Shown piece by piece: positions 40,272 through 49,936 of a DNA stretch of 64,000 bases. The notes under the pieces were generated by a model. That model had not been told where the DNA came from. It saw only the letters and a program-made list of their open reading frames with translations, and did not search any database. Source of the DNA: Paragemmobacter kunshanensis (GTDB lineage Bacteria; Pseudomonadota; Alphaproteobacteria; Rhodobacterales; Rhodobacteraceae). The stretch spans positions 1 through 64,000 of the forward strand of contig NZ_JAALFE010000013.1 in assembly GCF_011059185.1 (NCBI RefSeq), given 5' to 3'. How positions within the stretch are numbered: the stretch's first letter is position 1; every line of letters starts with the position of its first letter. Both the position numbers and the translations under genes were made by a program.

Positions 40272-41365
40272 CGCTGAGCCTTTACATCGCGCGGCGGTTC
40301 CTTGCCTCTTTCGCGGTGGTGCTGGGAGTGTTCTTCGGCATCATGCTGCTGATCGACACGATCGACCAGCTGCGCGGCCTGAACCAGAGCGATGCGGGCC
40401 TTCTGTCGGCCCTGCAACTGGCCGCGCTGAACGTGCCGGAAAGCCTGTATCGCATCCTTCCGCTGATCATCATTCTGGCCGCCATCGCGCTGTTCATGGC
40501 GCTGGCGCGATCGAGCGAACTTGTCGTGGTCCGCGCTGCGGGCCGGTCCGGGCTGCGCTTCCTGATCGCGCCTGTGCTGACGGCGCTGGCCTGCGGGCTG
40601 GTGGCGGTGGCGGTGCTGAACCCGCTGGTCGCGGCCACGATCAAGCTGCATGACAGCGCGCAGGCCCGCATCGCCAATGCCGGGGCCAGCGTGCTTTCGG
40701 TCACGGCCAACGGCCTCTGGCTGCGCCAGGGGGATGCCGGCGGCCAGACGGTGATCCAGGCCGAACGGTCCAACGCCGACGGCACGGAACTGCTTGGCGT
40801 GACCTTCCTTCTGATGGATGAAACCGGCCTGCCCGCCGCCCGGATCGAGGCGCGTCAGGCCATCCTTGCCCCGGGGGCCTGGCAACTGACCGGGGCAAAG
40901 CGCTGGGATCTGACCTCGACCAATCCGGAACAGACGGCGGAACGCCTGGCCGATGGCACGACCATTCCTTCGGATCTGACGCGGGAAGGCATCCGCGACA
41001 GTTTCGGCTCGCCCTCGGCGATCCCGTTCTGGTCGCTGCCGGAATACATCGCCGGGCTTGAACGGGCAGGCTTTTCGGCGCGCAACCATCAGGTCTGGTT
41101 CCAGATGGAACTGGCCCAGCCCCTGTTGCTGGCGGCCATGGTCCTTGTCGCGGCGGGCTTCACCATGCGCCATGCGCGCTTTGGCCGGACGGGTATATTG
41201 GTGCTGCTGGCCGTGCTGAGCGGCTTTGCCATCTTCTTCCTGCGCAATTTTGCGCAGGTTCTGGGCGAGAACGGGCAGATCCCCGTCGCACTGGCGGCAT
41301 GGGCGCCCCCGGTGGCCGCCACGATGATGGCGCTGGGCCTGCTCTTGCATCTGGAGGATGGCTGA
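40268..41365 (+). CDS. lptG: LPS export permease LptG
   Basis: The 365-residue partner of LptF. It begins MTLSLYIARRFLASFAVVLG, shows ARSSELVVVRAAGRSGLRFL near residue 80 (the coupling helix equivalent), a periplasmic domain, and C-terminal helices ending in LLLHLEDG. The ATG at 40268 overlaps the lptF stop by four bases, and the last bases overlap the lptD start by eight. Coupling ensures F and G are made together. Confidence 0.94.
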   Translation: MTLSLYIARRFLASFAVVLGVFFGIMLLIDTIDQLRGLNQSDAGLLSALQLAALNVPESLYRILPLIIILAAIALFMALARSSELVVVRAAGRSGLRFLIAPVLTALACGLVAVAVLNPLVAATIKLHDSAQARIANAGASVLSVTANGLWLRQGDAGGQTVIQAERSNADGTELLGVTFLLMDETGLPAARIEARQAILAPGAWQLTGAKRWDLTSTNPEQTAERLADGTTIPSDLTREGIRDSFGSPSAIPFWSLPEYIAGLERAGFSARNHQVWFQMELAQPLLLAAMVLVAAGFTMRHARFGRTGILVLLAVLSGFAIFFLRNFAQVLGENGQIPVALAAWAPPVAATMMALGLLLHLEDG

Positions 41366-43571
41366 CATGGCCCGCCATCTGGATTTCCGCCGTCGCAAGC
41401 CCCGCCGTTTCGCGGCGATACGCCCCCTGATGCTGGCCCTGTCGGTGGCGGCGCTGCTCGGCTCGGCCGCGCCGGGCGGGCTGATGGCGCAGGACGCGGC
41501 GACGCTGATCGCCGACCGGCTGGAAATCGCGGCGGATACGCGGCTGATCGCCGAAGGATCCGTCGAGGTCTTCTATCAGGGCCGCCGCCTGACCGCGCAG
41601 CGCATCGTCTTTGACCAGACGGCGGACCGCCTGACGATCGAAGGGCCGATCCGCCTGACCGATGCCGAAGGCACCACTGTCATCGTCAGCGCCCAGGCCG
41701 AACTGGCCGCCGACCTGACCGAAGGCATCCTGCAAAGCGCGCGGGTCGTGCTGAACCAGCAGTTGCAGATGGCCGCCTCGCAGATGGTGCGCAGCGAGGG
41801 GCGCTATCTGCAACTGGACAATGCCATCGCCTCAAGCTGCCGGATCTGCGAAGGCAGCCCGACGCCGCTGTGGGAAATCCGGGCACGGCGCATCCTGCAT
41901 GACCAGCAGGAAAAGCAGATCTATTTCGACCATGCCCAGTTGCGCATGGCGGGTGTGCCGGTGCTTTACATCCCGCGCCTGCGCGTGCCCGATCCGACGC
42001 TGGATCGCAGCACGGGCTTTCTCATGCCCAAATTCACCAACCGCACCGATCTGGGCACCGGGCTGACGCTCCCCTATTTCGTGACACTCGGCCCGTCGCG
42101 CGACCTGACCTTCTCGCCCACGCTGACCACCGCGGGGGGCAAGACGCTGGAGATGCGCTATCGGCAGGCCTTCGAGACGGGCAGCATCGTGCTGTCCGGC
42201 GCCATCTCGCGCGACGAGATCCAGCCGGATGACACCCGCGGCCATGTGGTGGCTGACGGCCTGTTCCGCCTGCCCCGCGATTTCCGGCTGGCCTTCCATG
42301 GCGAAGCGGTCAGCGACGATGCCTATCTGGCCGATTACGGCATCAGCGATACCGACCGGCTGACGAATTCGATCCAGATCGACCGGGTCCGCCGCGATGA
42401 ATACATCGCCGCCCGGATCATCAATTTCGATACGCTGCGGGCGGGCGATTTCCCCTCGGCCACGCCCTATCTGGTGACCGACGCCACCTATATCCGGCGC
42501 TTCCAGCTTGGCAGTCTGGGGGGCGAAGGCACGCTGCGCTTTGGCACCCATACCCATACGCGGCAATCGTCGAACCCGCTGGATGGGCTGGATGCCGATG
42601 ACATCGCCGAAGGTGCCGACATGCAGCGCCTGTCCATCGGCGCGGACTGGCGCAAGGACTGGCTCACGCAGGGCGGCCTGCTGGTCGCGGCCCTGGGCGA
42701 GGTGCGGATGGACAGCTTCCGCATCAGCGACGACGCCACCTATGGCGGCAGCAACACCCGCCTTTCCGGCGCGGCAGCGGTCGAGTTCCGCTGGCCCTGG
42801 CTGCGGGCCGGATCGGGCGGGGCCTCGCAGGTGATCGAACCGGTGGCGCAGATCGTCTGGTCCGATGATGACGGCGCGACCGTGCCGAACGAGGACAGCC
42901 GCCTTGTGGAATTCGACGAGGCCAACCTCTTTTCCCTGAACCGCTTCCCCGGCAATGATGTCGTGGAAACCGGCCTGCGCGCCAATCTGGGCGTCAGCTG
43001 GACGCGGCTTGATCCTTCAGGCTGGACCATGGGGGCAACCCTTGGCCGCGTCTTCCGCGAGGATCCGGTTGCCGCCTTCTCCACCGCGTCGGGCCTCAGC
43101 GGCAGCACCTCGGACTGGATGTTCGCGCTGACGGCGGAAACGCCCGGCGGGCTTGATCTGGCCGGGCGGATCATCGCCGATGACGATCTGACGGTGACCC
43201 GGGGCGAGGTGCTGGCCGAATATGCCACCCCCGACCTGTGGCTGAACACCGGCTATATCTGGTCCGTCGCCGATCTGGCGGAATCCCGGGCCAATGCCGT
43301 GTCCGATCTGGTCATCGGCGGCGGCTATCAGATCAGCCCGGGCTGGCAGGCTTCGGCCTCAGGCCGCTATGATTTCGAGGCCGACAGCTATCGCAGCGCG
43401 GATTTCGGCCTCAGCTTCAAGAACGAGTGTCTGCTCGTCGATCTTTCTCTCTCGCGTCGGTTCACGTCATCCACTACTGTGCGGCCAGGCACGACGGTCG
43501 ATCTATCGGTCGAATTGCTTGGCTTTGGCGGCGGAACCGAGGCGGGGCCGGCGCGCATGTGCAGGCGATGA
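41358..43571 (+). CDS. lptD: LPS-assembly outer-membrane protein LptD
   Basis: A 737-residue outer-membrane beta-barrel that inserts LPS in the outer leaflet. After a signal region (LMLALSVAALLGSAAPGGLMAQ, described by position, residues 21-42) comes the OstA-like periplasmic domain (ADRLEIAADTRLIAEGSVEV), then a C-terminal barrel with many alternating strands and a terminal region ending CRR. Cysteines include CRICEG near 155 and C-terminal positions, consistent with disulfide assembly. Within the lptF-lptG-lptD-surA-pdxA-rsmA cluster, which pairs assembly factor SurA with its client. Confidence 0.95.
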   Translation: MADMARHLDFRRRKPRRFAAIRPLMLALSVAALLGSAAPGGLMAQDAATLIADRLEIAADTRLIAEGSVEVFYQGRRLTAQRIVFDQTADRLTIEGPIRLTDAEGTTVIVSAQAELAADLTEGILQSARVVLNQQLQMAASQMVRSEGRYLQLDNAIASSCRICEGSPTPLWEIRARRILHDQQEKQIYFDHAQLRMAGVPVLYIPRLRVPDPTLDRSTGFLMPKFTNRTDLGTGLTLPYFVTLGPSRDLTFSPTLTTAGGKTLEMRYRQAFETGSIVLSGAISRDEIQPDDTRGHVVADGLFRLPRDFRLAFHGEAVSDDAYLADYGISDTDRLTNSIQIDRVRRDEYIAARIINFDTLRAGDFPSATPYLVTDATYIRRFQLGSLGGEGTLRFGTHTHTRQSSNPLDGLDADDIAEGADMQRLSIGADWRKDWLTQGGLLVAALGEVRMDSFRISDDATYGGSNTRLSGAAAVEFRWPWLRAGSGGASQVIEPVAQIVWSDDDGATVPNEDSRLVEFDEANLFSLNRFPGNDVVETGLRANLGVSWTRLDPSGWTMGATLGRVFREDPVAAFSTASGLSGSTSDWMFALTAETPGGLDLAGRIIADDDLTVTRGEVLAEYATPDLWLNTGYIWSVADLAESRANAVSDLVIGGGYQISPGWQASASGRYDFEADSYRSADFGLSFKNECLLVDLSLSRRFTSSTTVRPGTTVDLSVELLGFGGGTEAGPARMCRR

Positions 43572-44887
43572 AGGTGCAAGGCAGGAAACGGGATACGGGA
43601 ATGACGGATCGTCCGCGGATGAAGGCAGCGCGAACCCTCGGGGCGGCGCTTTTGGGTGTGTCGCTTGCGGCCATGGGGGCCGTCATGGCCACGGCGCAGG
43701 AGGGCAGCCCCTTCGCACCCCGCATGGTGATCAACGGCCAGACCGTGACGAATTTCGAAATGGAACAGCGCATGCTGTTCCTGCGCGCCCTGCGCGCCCC
43801 GGGCGACCCCGAGAAGGAGGCGCTCAAGGCGCTGATGCGCGACAGGCTTGGCGCGCAGGCGGCCAAGGATCTGGGCATCTCTGTCACCGCCGAACAGGTG
43901 AAGGAGGGGATGGAGGAATTCGCCGCCCGTGCGAACCTGAATGCCGAACAGTTCACCCAGGCGCTGGCCCAGGAAGGCATCGCGCCGGAAACCTTCCGCG
44001 ATTTCGTCTCCAACGGGCTTTTGTGGCGCGAAGTGGTCCGGTCCAAGTTCGGCCAGCAGATCCGCATATCCGAGGCGCAGATCGACAGGGCGTTGGCCGA
44101 GAATGCCAAGACCCCGCAGGTGCAGGTGCTGCTTTCGGAACTGATCATCCCGGTTCAGGGCGATGCAGTCTCGCCGGTGCTGGATCAGGCGCGGGCGATC
44201 AAGGCCGAAACCGGCAGCGAGGCCAGCTTCGCCTCGGCCGCGCGGCAATATTCGGCGGCCCCTTCGGCCGGGCGCGGCGGGCGGCTGGACTGGATCCCGA
44301 TCACCAACCTGCCCCCCGCCATCGTGCAGAAGGTGCTGACCCTGTCGCCGGGCGAGGTTTCCGATCCGATCGTGGTGCCCCAGGCCGTGGTGCTGTTCCA
44401 GTTGAACGGGATCAGCGATCTGGAAAGCACCATGCCCGCGCAAGTCGAGGTGGAATATGCCCAGTTCGCCCTGCCCCCGAACCTCGATCCCGCCACGATC
44501 CGCCAGCAGGCCGACGATTGCGGCGATCTCTACCCGCTGGCGCGGGGATTGCCGGCGGAACAGTTGCGCGTGACCAAGCAGATGATGGGCGCGGTGCCGC
44601 AGGATATCGGGCTGGAACTGGCCAAGCTCGATCCGGGCGAAAGCGTGCTGCGCAACCGGGGGGGGTATAACGAACTCCTCATGCTCTGCCTGCGCACCGG
44701 GATCCCCGAAGCCGATCCCGCCGCGGCCGAGATCCCCGTCACCACCGAAGAGTCCGAGGCAGCCGAAGACAAGCCCGCCGTCGACCGCGAGGCGTTGCGC
44801 AACCAGTTGGGCAACCAGCAGCTGACGGCGCTGGCCGAAGCCTTCATGGAAGAGTTGCGCTCGGAAGCGATCATCGAGGAACGGTGA
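43568..44887 (+). CDS. surA: Periplasmic chaperone / peptidyl-prolyl isomerase SurA
   Basis: A 439-residue protein of the SurA family that helps outer-membrane proteins, notably LptD, to fold. It has a signal peptide near residues 20-48 (ALLGVSLAAMGAVMATAQ), a SurA N-terminal domain (FEMEQRMLFLRALRAPG), and a single PPIC-type rotamase domain with VLLSELIIPVQGD near 195. Two cysteines in the C-terminal part (DDCGDLYP, LMLCLRTG) look disulfide-capable. The start at 43568 overlaps the lptD stop by four bases; 43601 is an alternative giving a more typical signal peptide. Confidence 0.9.
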   Translation: MKVQGRKRDTGMTDRPRMKAARTLGAALLGVSLAAMGAVMATAQEGSPFAPRMVINGQTVTNFEMEQRMLFLRALRAPGDPEKEALKALMRDRLGAQAAKDLGISVTAEQVKEGMEEFAARANLNAEQFTQALAQEGIAPETFRDFVSNGLLWREVVRSKFGQQIRISEAQIDRALAENAKTPQVQVLLSELIIPVQGDAVSPVLDQARAIKAETGSEASFASAARQYSAAPSAGRGGRLDWIPITNLPPAIVQKVLTLSPGEVSDPIVVPQAVVLFQLNGISDLESTMPAQVEVEYAQFALPPNLDPATIRQQADDCGDLYPLARGLPAEQLRVTKQMMGAVPQDIGLELAKLDPGESVLRNRGGYNELLMLCLRTGIPEADPAAAEIPVTTEESEAAEDKPAVDREALRNQLGNQQLTALAEAFMEELRSEAIIEER

Positions 44888-45876
44888 TCGCCCCCGTCCC
44901 TTCCATGACCCGGCCCACCGCCCTGACCTGTGGCGACCCCGCCGGGATCGGGGCCGAGATCGCGCTGAAGGCGCGGGCGGAACTGGGCCGCGATCTGGCG
45001 TTTTTCTGGATCGGCGATCCGTCGCATCTGCCGCCCGAGGCCCGCTTTCACCTGATCGCGCACCCGGACGAGGCGGCAGAGGTGGCGCCCGCGCTCTTGC
45101 CGGTGCTGCCCCATGCCTTTCCCCATCCCGCCCATCCCGGCCAGCCCGACCCGCGCAACGCGGCCGCGGTGATCGAGGTGATCGCGCGGGCGGTCGGCCT
45201 TGTGCAGGCCGGTCAGGCGGGGGCGCTTTGCACCCTGCCCATCAACAAGAAGGTGCTGAAGGACGGGGCGGATTTCGCCTTTCCGGGGCATACCGAATTC
45301 CTCGCGCATCTGGGCGGGGTGGAACGGGTGGTGATGATGCTGGCCTGCCCGGAATTGCGGGTGGTGCCCACGACCATTCATATCGCGCTGGCCGAAGTGC
45401 CGGGGGCGCTGACACCGGACCTGCTGGAAGCGACGATCCGCATCACCGATGCGGGATTGCGGCGGGATTGCGGGATCGCGGCCCCGCGGATCGCCGTGGC
45501 GGGGCTGAACCCGCATGCAGGGGAAGGCGGCGCGATGGGGCGGGAAGAGATGGAGTGGATCGCCCCCTTGATCGCGCGGCTGCGGGCCGAAGGATTCGAT
45601 CTGCGGGGGCCGATGCCGCCCGATACGATGTTCCATCCCCGTGCGCGGGCGGGCTATGACGTGGCGGTCTGCATGTACCACGATCAGGCGCTGATCCCGA
45701 TCAAGACGGTGGATTTCGACGGGGGCGTGAATGTGACGCTGGGGCTGCCCTTCATCCGCACCTCGCCCGATCATGGCACGGCCTATGACATCGCTGGACG
45801 CGGGATCGCCAATGCGGGCAGCCTTGTGGCGGCGCTCCGGATGGCGCAACAGATGGCGGCGGCGCGCGGGGTTTGA
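44884..45876 (+). CDS. pdxA: 4-hydroxythreonine-4-phosphate dehydrogenase
   Basis: A step of pyridoxal phosphate synthesis, oxidising 4-phosphohydroxy-L-threonine. 330 residues; the fold features are LTCGDPAGIGAEIALKARAE near residue 13, TLPINKKVLKDGADFAFPGHTEFL near 117 (metal His), AVAGLNPHAGEGGAMGREEM near 205, and the C-terminal CMYHDQALIPIKTVDFDGGVNVTLGLPFIRTSPDHGT with the conserved metal histidines (described by position). GTG at 44884 overlaps the surA stop; an ATG at 44905 is possible. The gene pdxA between surA and rsmA is a conserved proteobacterial order. Confidence 0.95.
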   Translation: MIAPVPSMTRPTALTCGDPAGIGAEIALKARAELGRDLAFFWIGDPSHLPPEARFHLIAHPDEAAEVAPALLPVLPHAFPHPAHPGQPDPRNAAAVIEVIARAVGLVQAGQAGALCTLPINKKVLKDGADFAFPGHTEFLAHLGGVERVVMMLACPELRVVPTTIHIALAEVPGALTPDLLEATIRITDAGLRRDCGIAAPRIAVAGLNPHAGEGGAMGREEMEWIAPLIARLRAEGFDLRGPMPPDTMFHPRARAGYDVAVCMYHDQALIPIKTVDFDGGVNVTLGLPFIRTSPDHGTAYDIAGRGIANAGSLVAALRMAQQMAAARGV

Positions 45877-45902
45877 CGCGCCGGACCGGGGGCCTGCCCC
45901 CC

Positions 45903-45924
45903 GGGGTATTTGGTCCAAGATGAA
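45903..45924. repeat. GGTATTTGG..CCAAGATGAA intergenic element, copy 1
   Basis: GGGGTATTTGGTCCAAGATGAA in the pdxA-rsmA gap, fifteen bases before the rsmA ATG. A near-identical element is at 49912-49933, and a diverged one at 53241-53264. The core TTGG/CCAA arms form a small inverted repeat. Confidence 0.55.
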
Positions 45925-45938
45925 AGGGCGGGTCAGGG

Positions 45939-46778
45939 ATGGCGACGATCGACGGGCTGCCGCCCTTGCGCGAGGTGATCCGGGCGCATGATCTGGTGGC
46001 GAAGAAGCAGTTGGGGCAGAACTTCCTGCTGGATCTGAACCTGACGGCCAAGATCGCGCGGCAGGCAGGCGACCTGTCGGCCTGCGACGTGCTGGAGGTG
46101 GGGCCCGGCCCCGGCGGGCTGACGCGGGGGCTGCTGGCGGAAGGCGCGCGGCGGGTGCTGGCGGTGGAGAAGGATGCGCGCTGCCTGCCTGCGCTGGAGG
46201 AGGTGGCCGCCGCCTATCCGGGGCGGCTGGAGGTCATCAACGGGGATGCGCTGGAGGTGGATGTGCTGTCGCATCTGACGCCGCCCGTGCGGGTGGTGGC
46301 GAACCTGCCCTATAATGTGGGGACGGAACTGCTGATCCGCTGGCTGACGCCCGAGGTCTGGCCGCCTTTCTGGGAAAGCCTGACGCTGATGTTCCAGAAG
46401 GAAGTGGCCGAACGCATCGTGGCGCGGCCCCGAACCGATCATTACGGGCGTCTGGCCCTGCTGGTGCAGTGGCGGGCCGAGGCGAAGATCGTCCTGCATC
46501 TGCCCCCCGAAGCCTTTACCCCCGCGCCCAAGGTGCATTCCTCGGTCGTGCATATCACGCGGCTGGCCGAACCGCGCTTTCCCGCCGACGGGGCGGTCCT
46601 CAGCCGGATCACCGCCATGGCCTTCAATCAGCGGCGCAAGATGCTGCGATCCTCGCTCAAGGCGCTGGCGCCGGATATCGAGGCGCGGCTTGAAGCGGCT
46701 GGAATCGCGCCCACGCAACGGGCCGAGGAGATTTCGCTGGAGAAGTTCTGCGCGCTGGCGCGCGGCTTTTCGGCATGA
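45939..46778 (+). CDS. rsmA: 16S rRNA (adenine-N6,N6)-dimethyltransferase
   Basis: Dimethylates two adjacent adenines near the 3' end of 16S rRNA (KsgA). 279 residues. It has the AdoMet site [16 protein letters not shown] near residue 52, the acidic [10 protein letters not shown] and INGDALEVD, and the catalytic [15 protein letters not shown] near 115 with the N-L-P-Y motif. A C-terminal helical domain contains [16 protein letters not shown]. It is the last gene of the lpt-surA-pdxA-rsmA cluster and is followed by a bidirectional terminator. Confidence 0.97.
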   Translation: MATIDGLPPLREVIRAHDLVAKKQLGQNFLLDLNLTAKIARQAGDLSACDVLEVGPGPGGLTRGLLAEGARRVLAVEKDARCLPALEEVAAAYPGRLEVINGDALEVDVLSHLTPPVRVVANLPYNVGTELLIRWLTPEVWPPFWESLTLMFQKEVAERIVARPRTDHYGRLALLVQWRAEAKIVLHLPPEAFTPAPKVHSSVVHITRLAEPRFPADGAVLSRITAMAFNQRRKMLRSSLKALAPDIEARLEAAGIAPTQRAEEISLEKFCALARGFSA

Positions 46779-46806
46779 AAAAGGCCGGGGAATCCCCCGG
46801 CCTTTT
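46779..46806. terminator. Bidirectional rho-independent terminator
   Basis: AAAAGGCCGGGG, loop AATC, CCCCGGCCTTTT: a perfect 12-base stem with flanking A and T runs on both strands. It separates rsmA (+) from the DUF4167 gene (-). Confidence 0.9.
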
Positions 46807-46835
46807 CTGCAAATCCTGATCGCGCCGTCAGCGCA

Positions 46836-47702
46836 TCATTCCGCCGCTTCGGCCGGATCGGACCCGGTCTTTTCCTTTTCCGCCTTGGGCTTGCGCGGTG
46901 CGCGGGCCTTTTTAGGCGGCTCGGCCGCGGTTTCGGGGGCCGGGGCTGCAGGTGCCGGGGCCGGCGCCGCAGCTGCGGGCGTTACCGCTTTTTCCGCAGG
47001 CTCGGCCACGGCGCTGGCGGGCTGGTCGCGGCGGTTGTCGCGGTCGCGATCCCGGCGGAATTCGCGGCGCTCACCCCGCTCCTGCCGTTCGCCCCGCTCC
47101 TGCCGGTCAGCACGCTCCTGGCGCTCACCGCGCTCCTGCCGGTCACCACGCTCTTGCCGGTCACCACGCTCTTGCCGGTCACCCCGGTCATCGCGGCGCT
47201 GCTGGAAGGGGCGCGCTTCGGGCGTTTCGACAAGGTTCGTCTCGCCGCCTTCGCCCATTTCGATCACCGATGCGCCGCCCGGCGTGCTGTCGCCATCACC
47301 CCGGTAATCGCGCGTCTCGCCACGATCCTGCCGGTCGCGCCACTGGTCGCGGTTGCCGCCATCGCGATCGCGGTTGCCGTTCTGGTAGCCGCCATTCTGG
47401 CCGCCGCCCTGCTGGCTTAGCTGCTGGCGCTGCCGTTCTTCCTGTTCGGCGGCCATCTCGCGCTGCGCCTCGCCCAGCATGCGGGTGTAATGTTCGGCGT
47501 GCTGAAGAAAGTTCTCGGCCGCCACGCGGTCATTCGACAGTTGCGCATCCCGGGCGAGAAGCTGGTATTTCTCGATGATCTGCTGCGGCGTGCCGCGCAC
47601 CTTGCCCTCGGGGCCGGAGCTGTCGAAGACGCGGTTGATGATGTTGCCGAGGGTGCGCGGGCGGTTCGCCTTGTTGCGCGAGCGGGACTTGGAAGATCTC
47701 AT
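46836..47702 (-). CDS. DUF4167 domain-containing protein
   Basis: A 288-residue protein of unknown function conserved in alphaproteobacteria. The N-terminal DUF4167 domain (about residues 1-80) starts MRSSKSRSRNKANRPRTLGN and includes TPQQIIEKYQLLARDAQLSN and NFLQHAEHYTRML. The C-terminal two thirds are low-complexity: glutamine/arginine-rich, then an RGDRQE-type tandem repeat tract, then alanine/proline-rich and lysine-rich stretches. The Arg-rich character suggests RNA or ribosome contact, but this is not shown. GGAC lies upstream of the ATG at 47702; a longer frame runs to 47786. Confidence 0.88.
   Translation of the reverse strand: MRSSKSRSRNKANRPRTLGNIINRVFDSSGPEGKVRGTPQQIIEKYQLLARDAQLSNDRVAAENFLQHAEHYTRMLGEAQREMAAEQEERQRQQLSQQGGGQNGGYQNGNRDRDGGNRDQWRDRQDRGETRDYRGDGDSTPGGASVIEMGEGGETNLVETPEARPFQQRRDDRGDRQERGDRQERGDRQERGERQERADRQERGERQERGERREFRRDRDRDNRRDQPASAVAEPAEKAVTPAAAAPAPAPAAPAPETAAEPPKKARAPRKPKAEKEKTGSDPAEAAE
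47075..47182. repeat. 18-base tandem repeat inside the DUF4167 gene
   Basis: Six 18-base units (for example CACGCTCTTGCCGGTCAC, twice exactly), encoding about six copies of the hexapeptide Arg-Gln-Glu-Arg-Gly/Ala-Asp/Glu. The repeats vary at single bases except the two right-hand copies, which are identical, suggesting recent duplication. Confidence 0.85.
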
Positions 47703-47949
47703 CTTGTCCTTTGGTCCAGATGACCTGGCTTTCCTGCGAAGCGCCTTCGGGTCGGATGATCCCTTGCGGGACCGGAAGGCGTTCAAGCTGTCTGGCAGTT
47801 AAGGCGCAGGGGAGCCTGCGCCCGGCCCCGTCACCTGTGCCCGACTAAACATTCTTGGGCGCGCATGACAAGCTGATTCTGGTGCCCTGCGGTGGTTCGG
47901 GCGGGTTTTGCCCATGCTGGGCGCGGGAATGTGGCCGATTTCCCGCAGA

Positions 47950-48807
47950 TCAGGCCGTGCCGCAGCCGGTATCATCCTGCGGTTTGCGGGCGGCGACCAC
48001 GCGGTCGCGACCGTCAAGATCGGGCAGGATGCGGATATCGCTCAGGCCCTGCGCGGCGAAAAGCGCGGCGACCTGCGCGCCTTGGGTCGGGCCGATTTCC
48101 ACCATCAGGCGCCCCCCCGGCATCAGGCGGGCCGGGGCGCCCTTGGCGATGGCGCGGTAGGCATCCAGCCCGTCGCCCCCCGGCGTCAGGGCGCGGCGGG
48201 GTTCGCGAAGGACTTCGGGCGAGAGGTCGGCCATTTCCTCTTCGGCGATGTAGGGGGGGTTGGAGAGGATCAGGTCAAAGCGGCCGGGGATGGCGGTGAA
48301 CCAGTCCGACAGGACGAAGCGCGCGCGGGTGGAGAGGTTCAGGGCGCGGGCGTTCTCCTCGGCCACGGTCAGGGTGGCGGGGTGGATGTCGGTGCCTGTG
48401 CCCTGCGCCATGGGCATTCCGGCGAGGCAGGAGAGCAGGATGCAGCCCGTCCCGGTGCCGAGGTCGAGGCATTTCAGGAAAGGTTCGGAAAGCGCTGTTT
48501 CCACAAGGATTTCGGTTTCGGGGCGGGGGTCGAGCGTGTCGGGGGTGACGCGGAAGGACCGGCCCCAGAAGAGGCGGGTGCCGGTGATGTGGCTGACGGG
48601 TTCGCGGTTCATGCGGCGGGTGATGGCCTGCGCGAAGGCGGCCTCTGACTCGGGCGTGAGGAGGTCGGAAAGGTGCAGGGTCAGGCGGTCGGGCGCGATG
48701 CCTGCGGCATGGGCAAGGAGCGCGCGGGCGTCGCGGGGGGCGTCGGTTATGCCTGCGGCGGCCAGCCGGGGGATGGCGGCGCGCAGGGCCTCGTTCCCCG
48801 TGGTCAT
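47950..48807 (-). CDS. prmC: Peptide chain release factor N5-glutamine methyltransferase
   Basis: Methylates the glutamine of the GGQ motif in release factors (HemK family). 285 residues: an N-terminal helical domain (about residues 1-85), then the AdoMet fold with [18 protein letters not shown] near 115 and the catalytic [20 protein letters not shown] near 185 containing NPPY. Its substrate, release factor 1, is encoded immediately upstream; the start overlaps the prfA stop by four bases. Confidence 0.96.
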   Translation of the reverse strand: MTTGNEALRAAIPRLAAAGITDAPRDARALLAHAAGIAPDRLTLHLSDLLTPESEAAFAQAITRRMNREPVSHITGTRLFWGRSFRVTPDTLDPRPETEILVETALSEPFLKCLDLGTGTGCILLSCLAGMPMAQGTGTDIHPATLTVAEENARALNLSTRARFVLSDWFTAIPGRFDLILSNPPYIAEEEMADLSPEVLREPRRALTPGGDGLDAYRAIAKGAPARLMPGGRLMVEIGPTQGAQVAALFAAQGLSDIRILPDLDGRDRVVAARKPQDDTGCGTA

Positions 48808-49859
48808 CCTTCCATCTCGGCCAGTTTTTCTGCCTGATCATGGGCCACGAGCGCATTCACCACGGTGTCGAGGTCGCCCGCCATGATCTGCGGCAGGGAA
48901 TAGAGCGTCAGGTTGATGCGGTGGTCGGTCAGGCGGCCCTGGGGGAAGTTGTAGGTGCGGATGCGTTCTGACCGGTCCCCCGATCCGACCTGCGACTTGC
49001 GTTCCGCCGCGCGTTCATTGGCCTGGCGGTCGCGTTCCATCTCATAGAGCCGCGCGCGCAGGACCTGCATGGCGATGGCGCGGTTCTGGTGCTGGGATTT
49101 CTCCGACGAGGTGACGACGATCCCGGTGGGGATATGGGTGATGCGCACCGCCGAGTCGGTTGTGTTGACGTGCTGCCCCCCTGCCCCGCTGCTGCGCATC
49201 GTGTCGATGCGGATGTCGGCTGCGGGGATGTCGATATCCACCTCTTCGGCCTCGGGCAGCACGGCCACGGTGGCGGCAGAGGTGTGGATGCGGCCCCCGG
49301 CTTCGGTTTCCGGCACACGCTGGACGCGGTGGACGCCGGATTCGAATTTCAGTTTGGCGAAGACGCCTTCGCCCTGGATATGGGCGGTCAGTTCCTTGAT
49401 CCCGCCAAGGTCGGAAAGCTGCTGTTCGAGGATCTCGAACCGCCAGCCCTGACGTTCGGCATAGCGTTGATACATGCGCAGCAAGTCACCCGCGAAGAGC
49501 GAGGCTTCCTCGCCCCCGGTGCCGGGGCGGATCTCGAGGATGGCGGGGCGGGCGTCGGCGGCATCCTTGGGCAAAAGCGCGATGCGCAGCGCCTGTTCAT
49601 ACTCGGGGATCAGGGCGCGCAGGCGGGGGAGTTCGTCTTCGGCCAGTGCCTTCATTTCCGGGTCGGACAGCATCGCTTCGGCCTCGGACAGGTCATCCAA
49701 GGCGCGGCGATAGGCGGCGATCTGGTCGGCCACAGGGCGCAGGTCGCTGTATTCGCGAGAGATTTTGGCGATTTCCGCGGGATCCGCGCCTGCGTTCAGG
49801 CGCGCTTCGAGATATTCGAAGCGTTGCGTGATCTGGGCGAGTTTGTCCAAGGGAACCAT
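48804..49859 (-). CDS. prfA: Peptide chain release factor 1
   Basis: Recognises UAA and UAG stop codons and triggers peptide release. 351 residues. The acidic [18 protein letters not shown] near 120, the anticodon-like PxT equivalent ([20 protein letters not shown]) near 180 and the catalytic [20 protein letters not shown] near 222 with GGQ are all present. Operon prfA-prmC is conserved. Confidence 0.97.
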   Translation of the reverse strand: MVPLDKLAQITQRFEYLEARLNAGADPAEIAKISREYSDLRPVADQIAAYRRALDDLSEAEAMLSDPEMKALAEDELPRLRALIPEYEQALRIALLPKDAADARPAILEIRPGTGGEEASLFAGDLLRMYQRYAERQGWRFEILEQQLSDLGGIKELTAHIQGEGVFAKLKFESGVHRVQRVPETEAGGRIHTSAATVAVLPEAEEVDIDIPAADIRIDTMRSSGAGGQHVNTTDSAVRITHIPTGIVVTSSEKSQHQNRAIAMQVLRARLYEMERDRQANERAAERKSQVGSGDRSERIRTYNFPQGRLTDHRINLTLYSLPQIMAGDLDTVVNALVAHDQAEKLAEMEG

Positions 49860-49911
49860 GCGGGTTCTGTGGCGCGTTCAACAGGGCCGGTCAAGGGGGG
49901 GAAGGGGTCTT

Positions 49912-49933
49912 GGGTATTTGGGCCAAGATGAAG
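49912..49933. repeat. GGTATTTGG..CCAAGATGAA intergenic element, copy 2
   Basis: GGGTATTTGGGCCAAGATGAAG between prfA and the DUF1499 gene. With the flanking TCTTGG it makes TCTTGG-N9-CCAAGA. Compare 45903-45924. Confidence 0.55.
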
Positions 49934-49936
49934 CCA

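Noticed and set aside
47075-47182. Tandem repeats considered as a CRISPR-like array
   Set aside because: Units are 18 bases, contiguous with no spacers, and in frame within a coding gene. No cas genes occur in the window.
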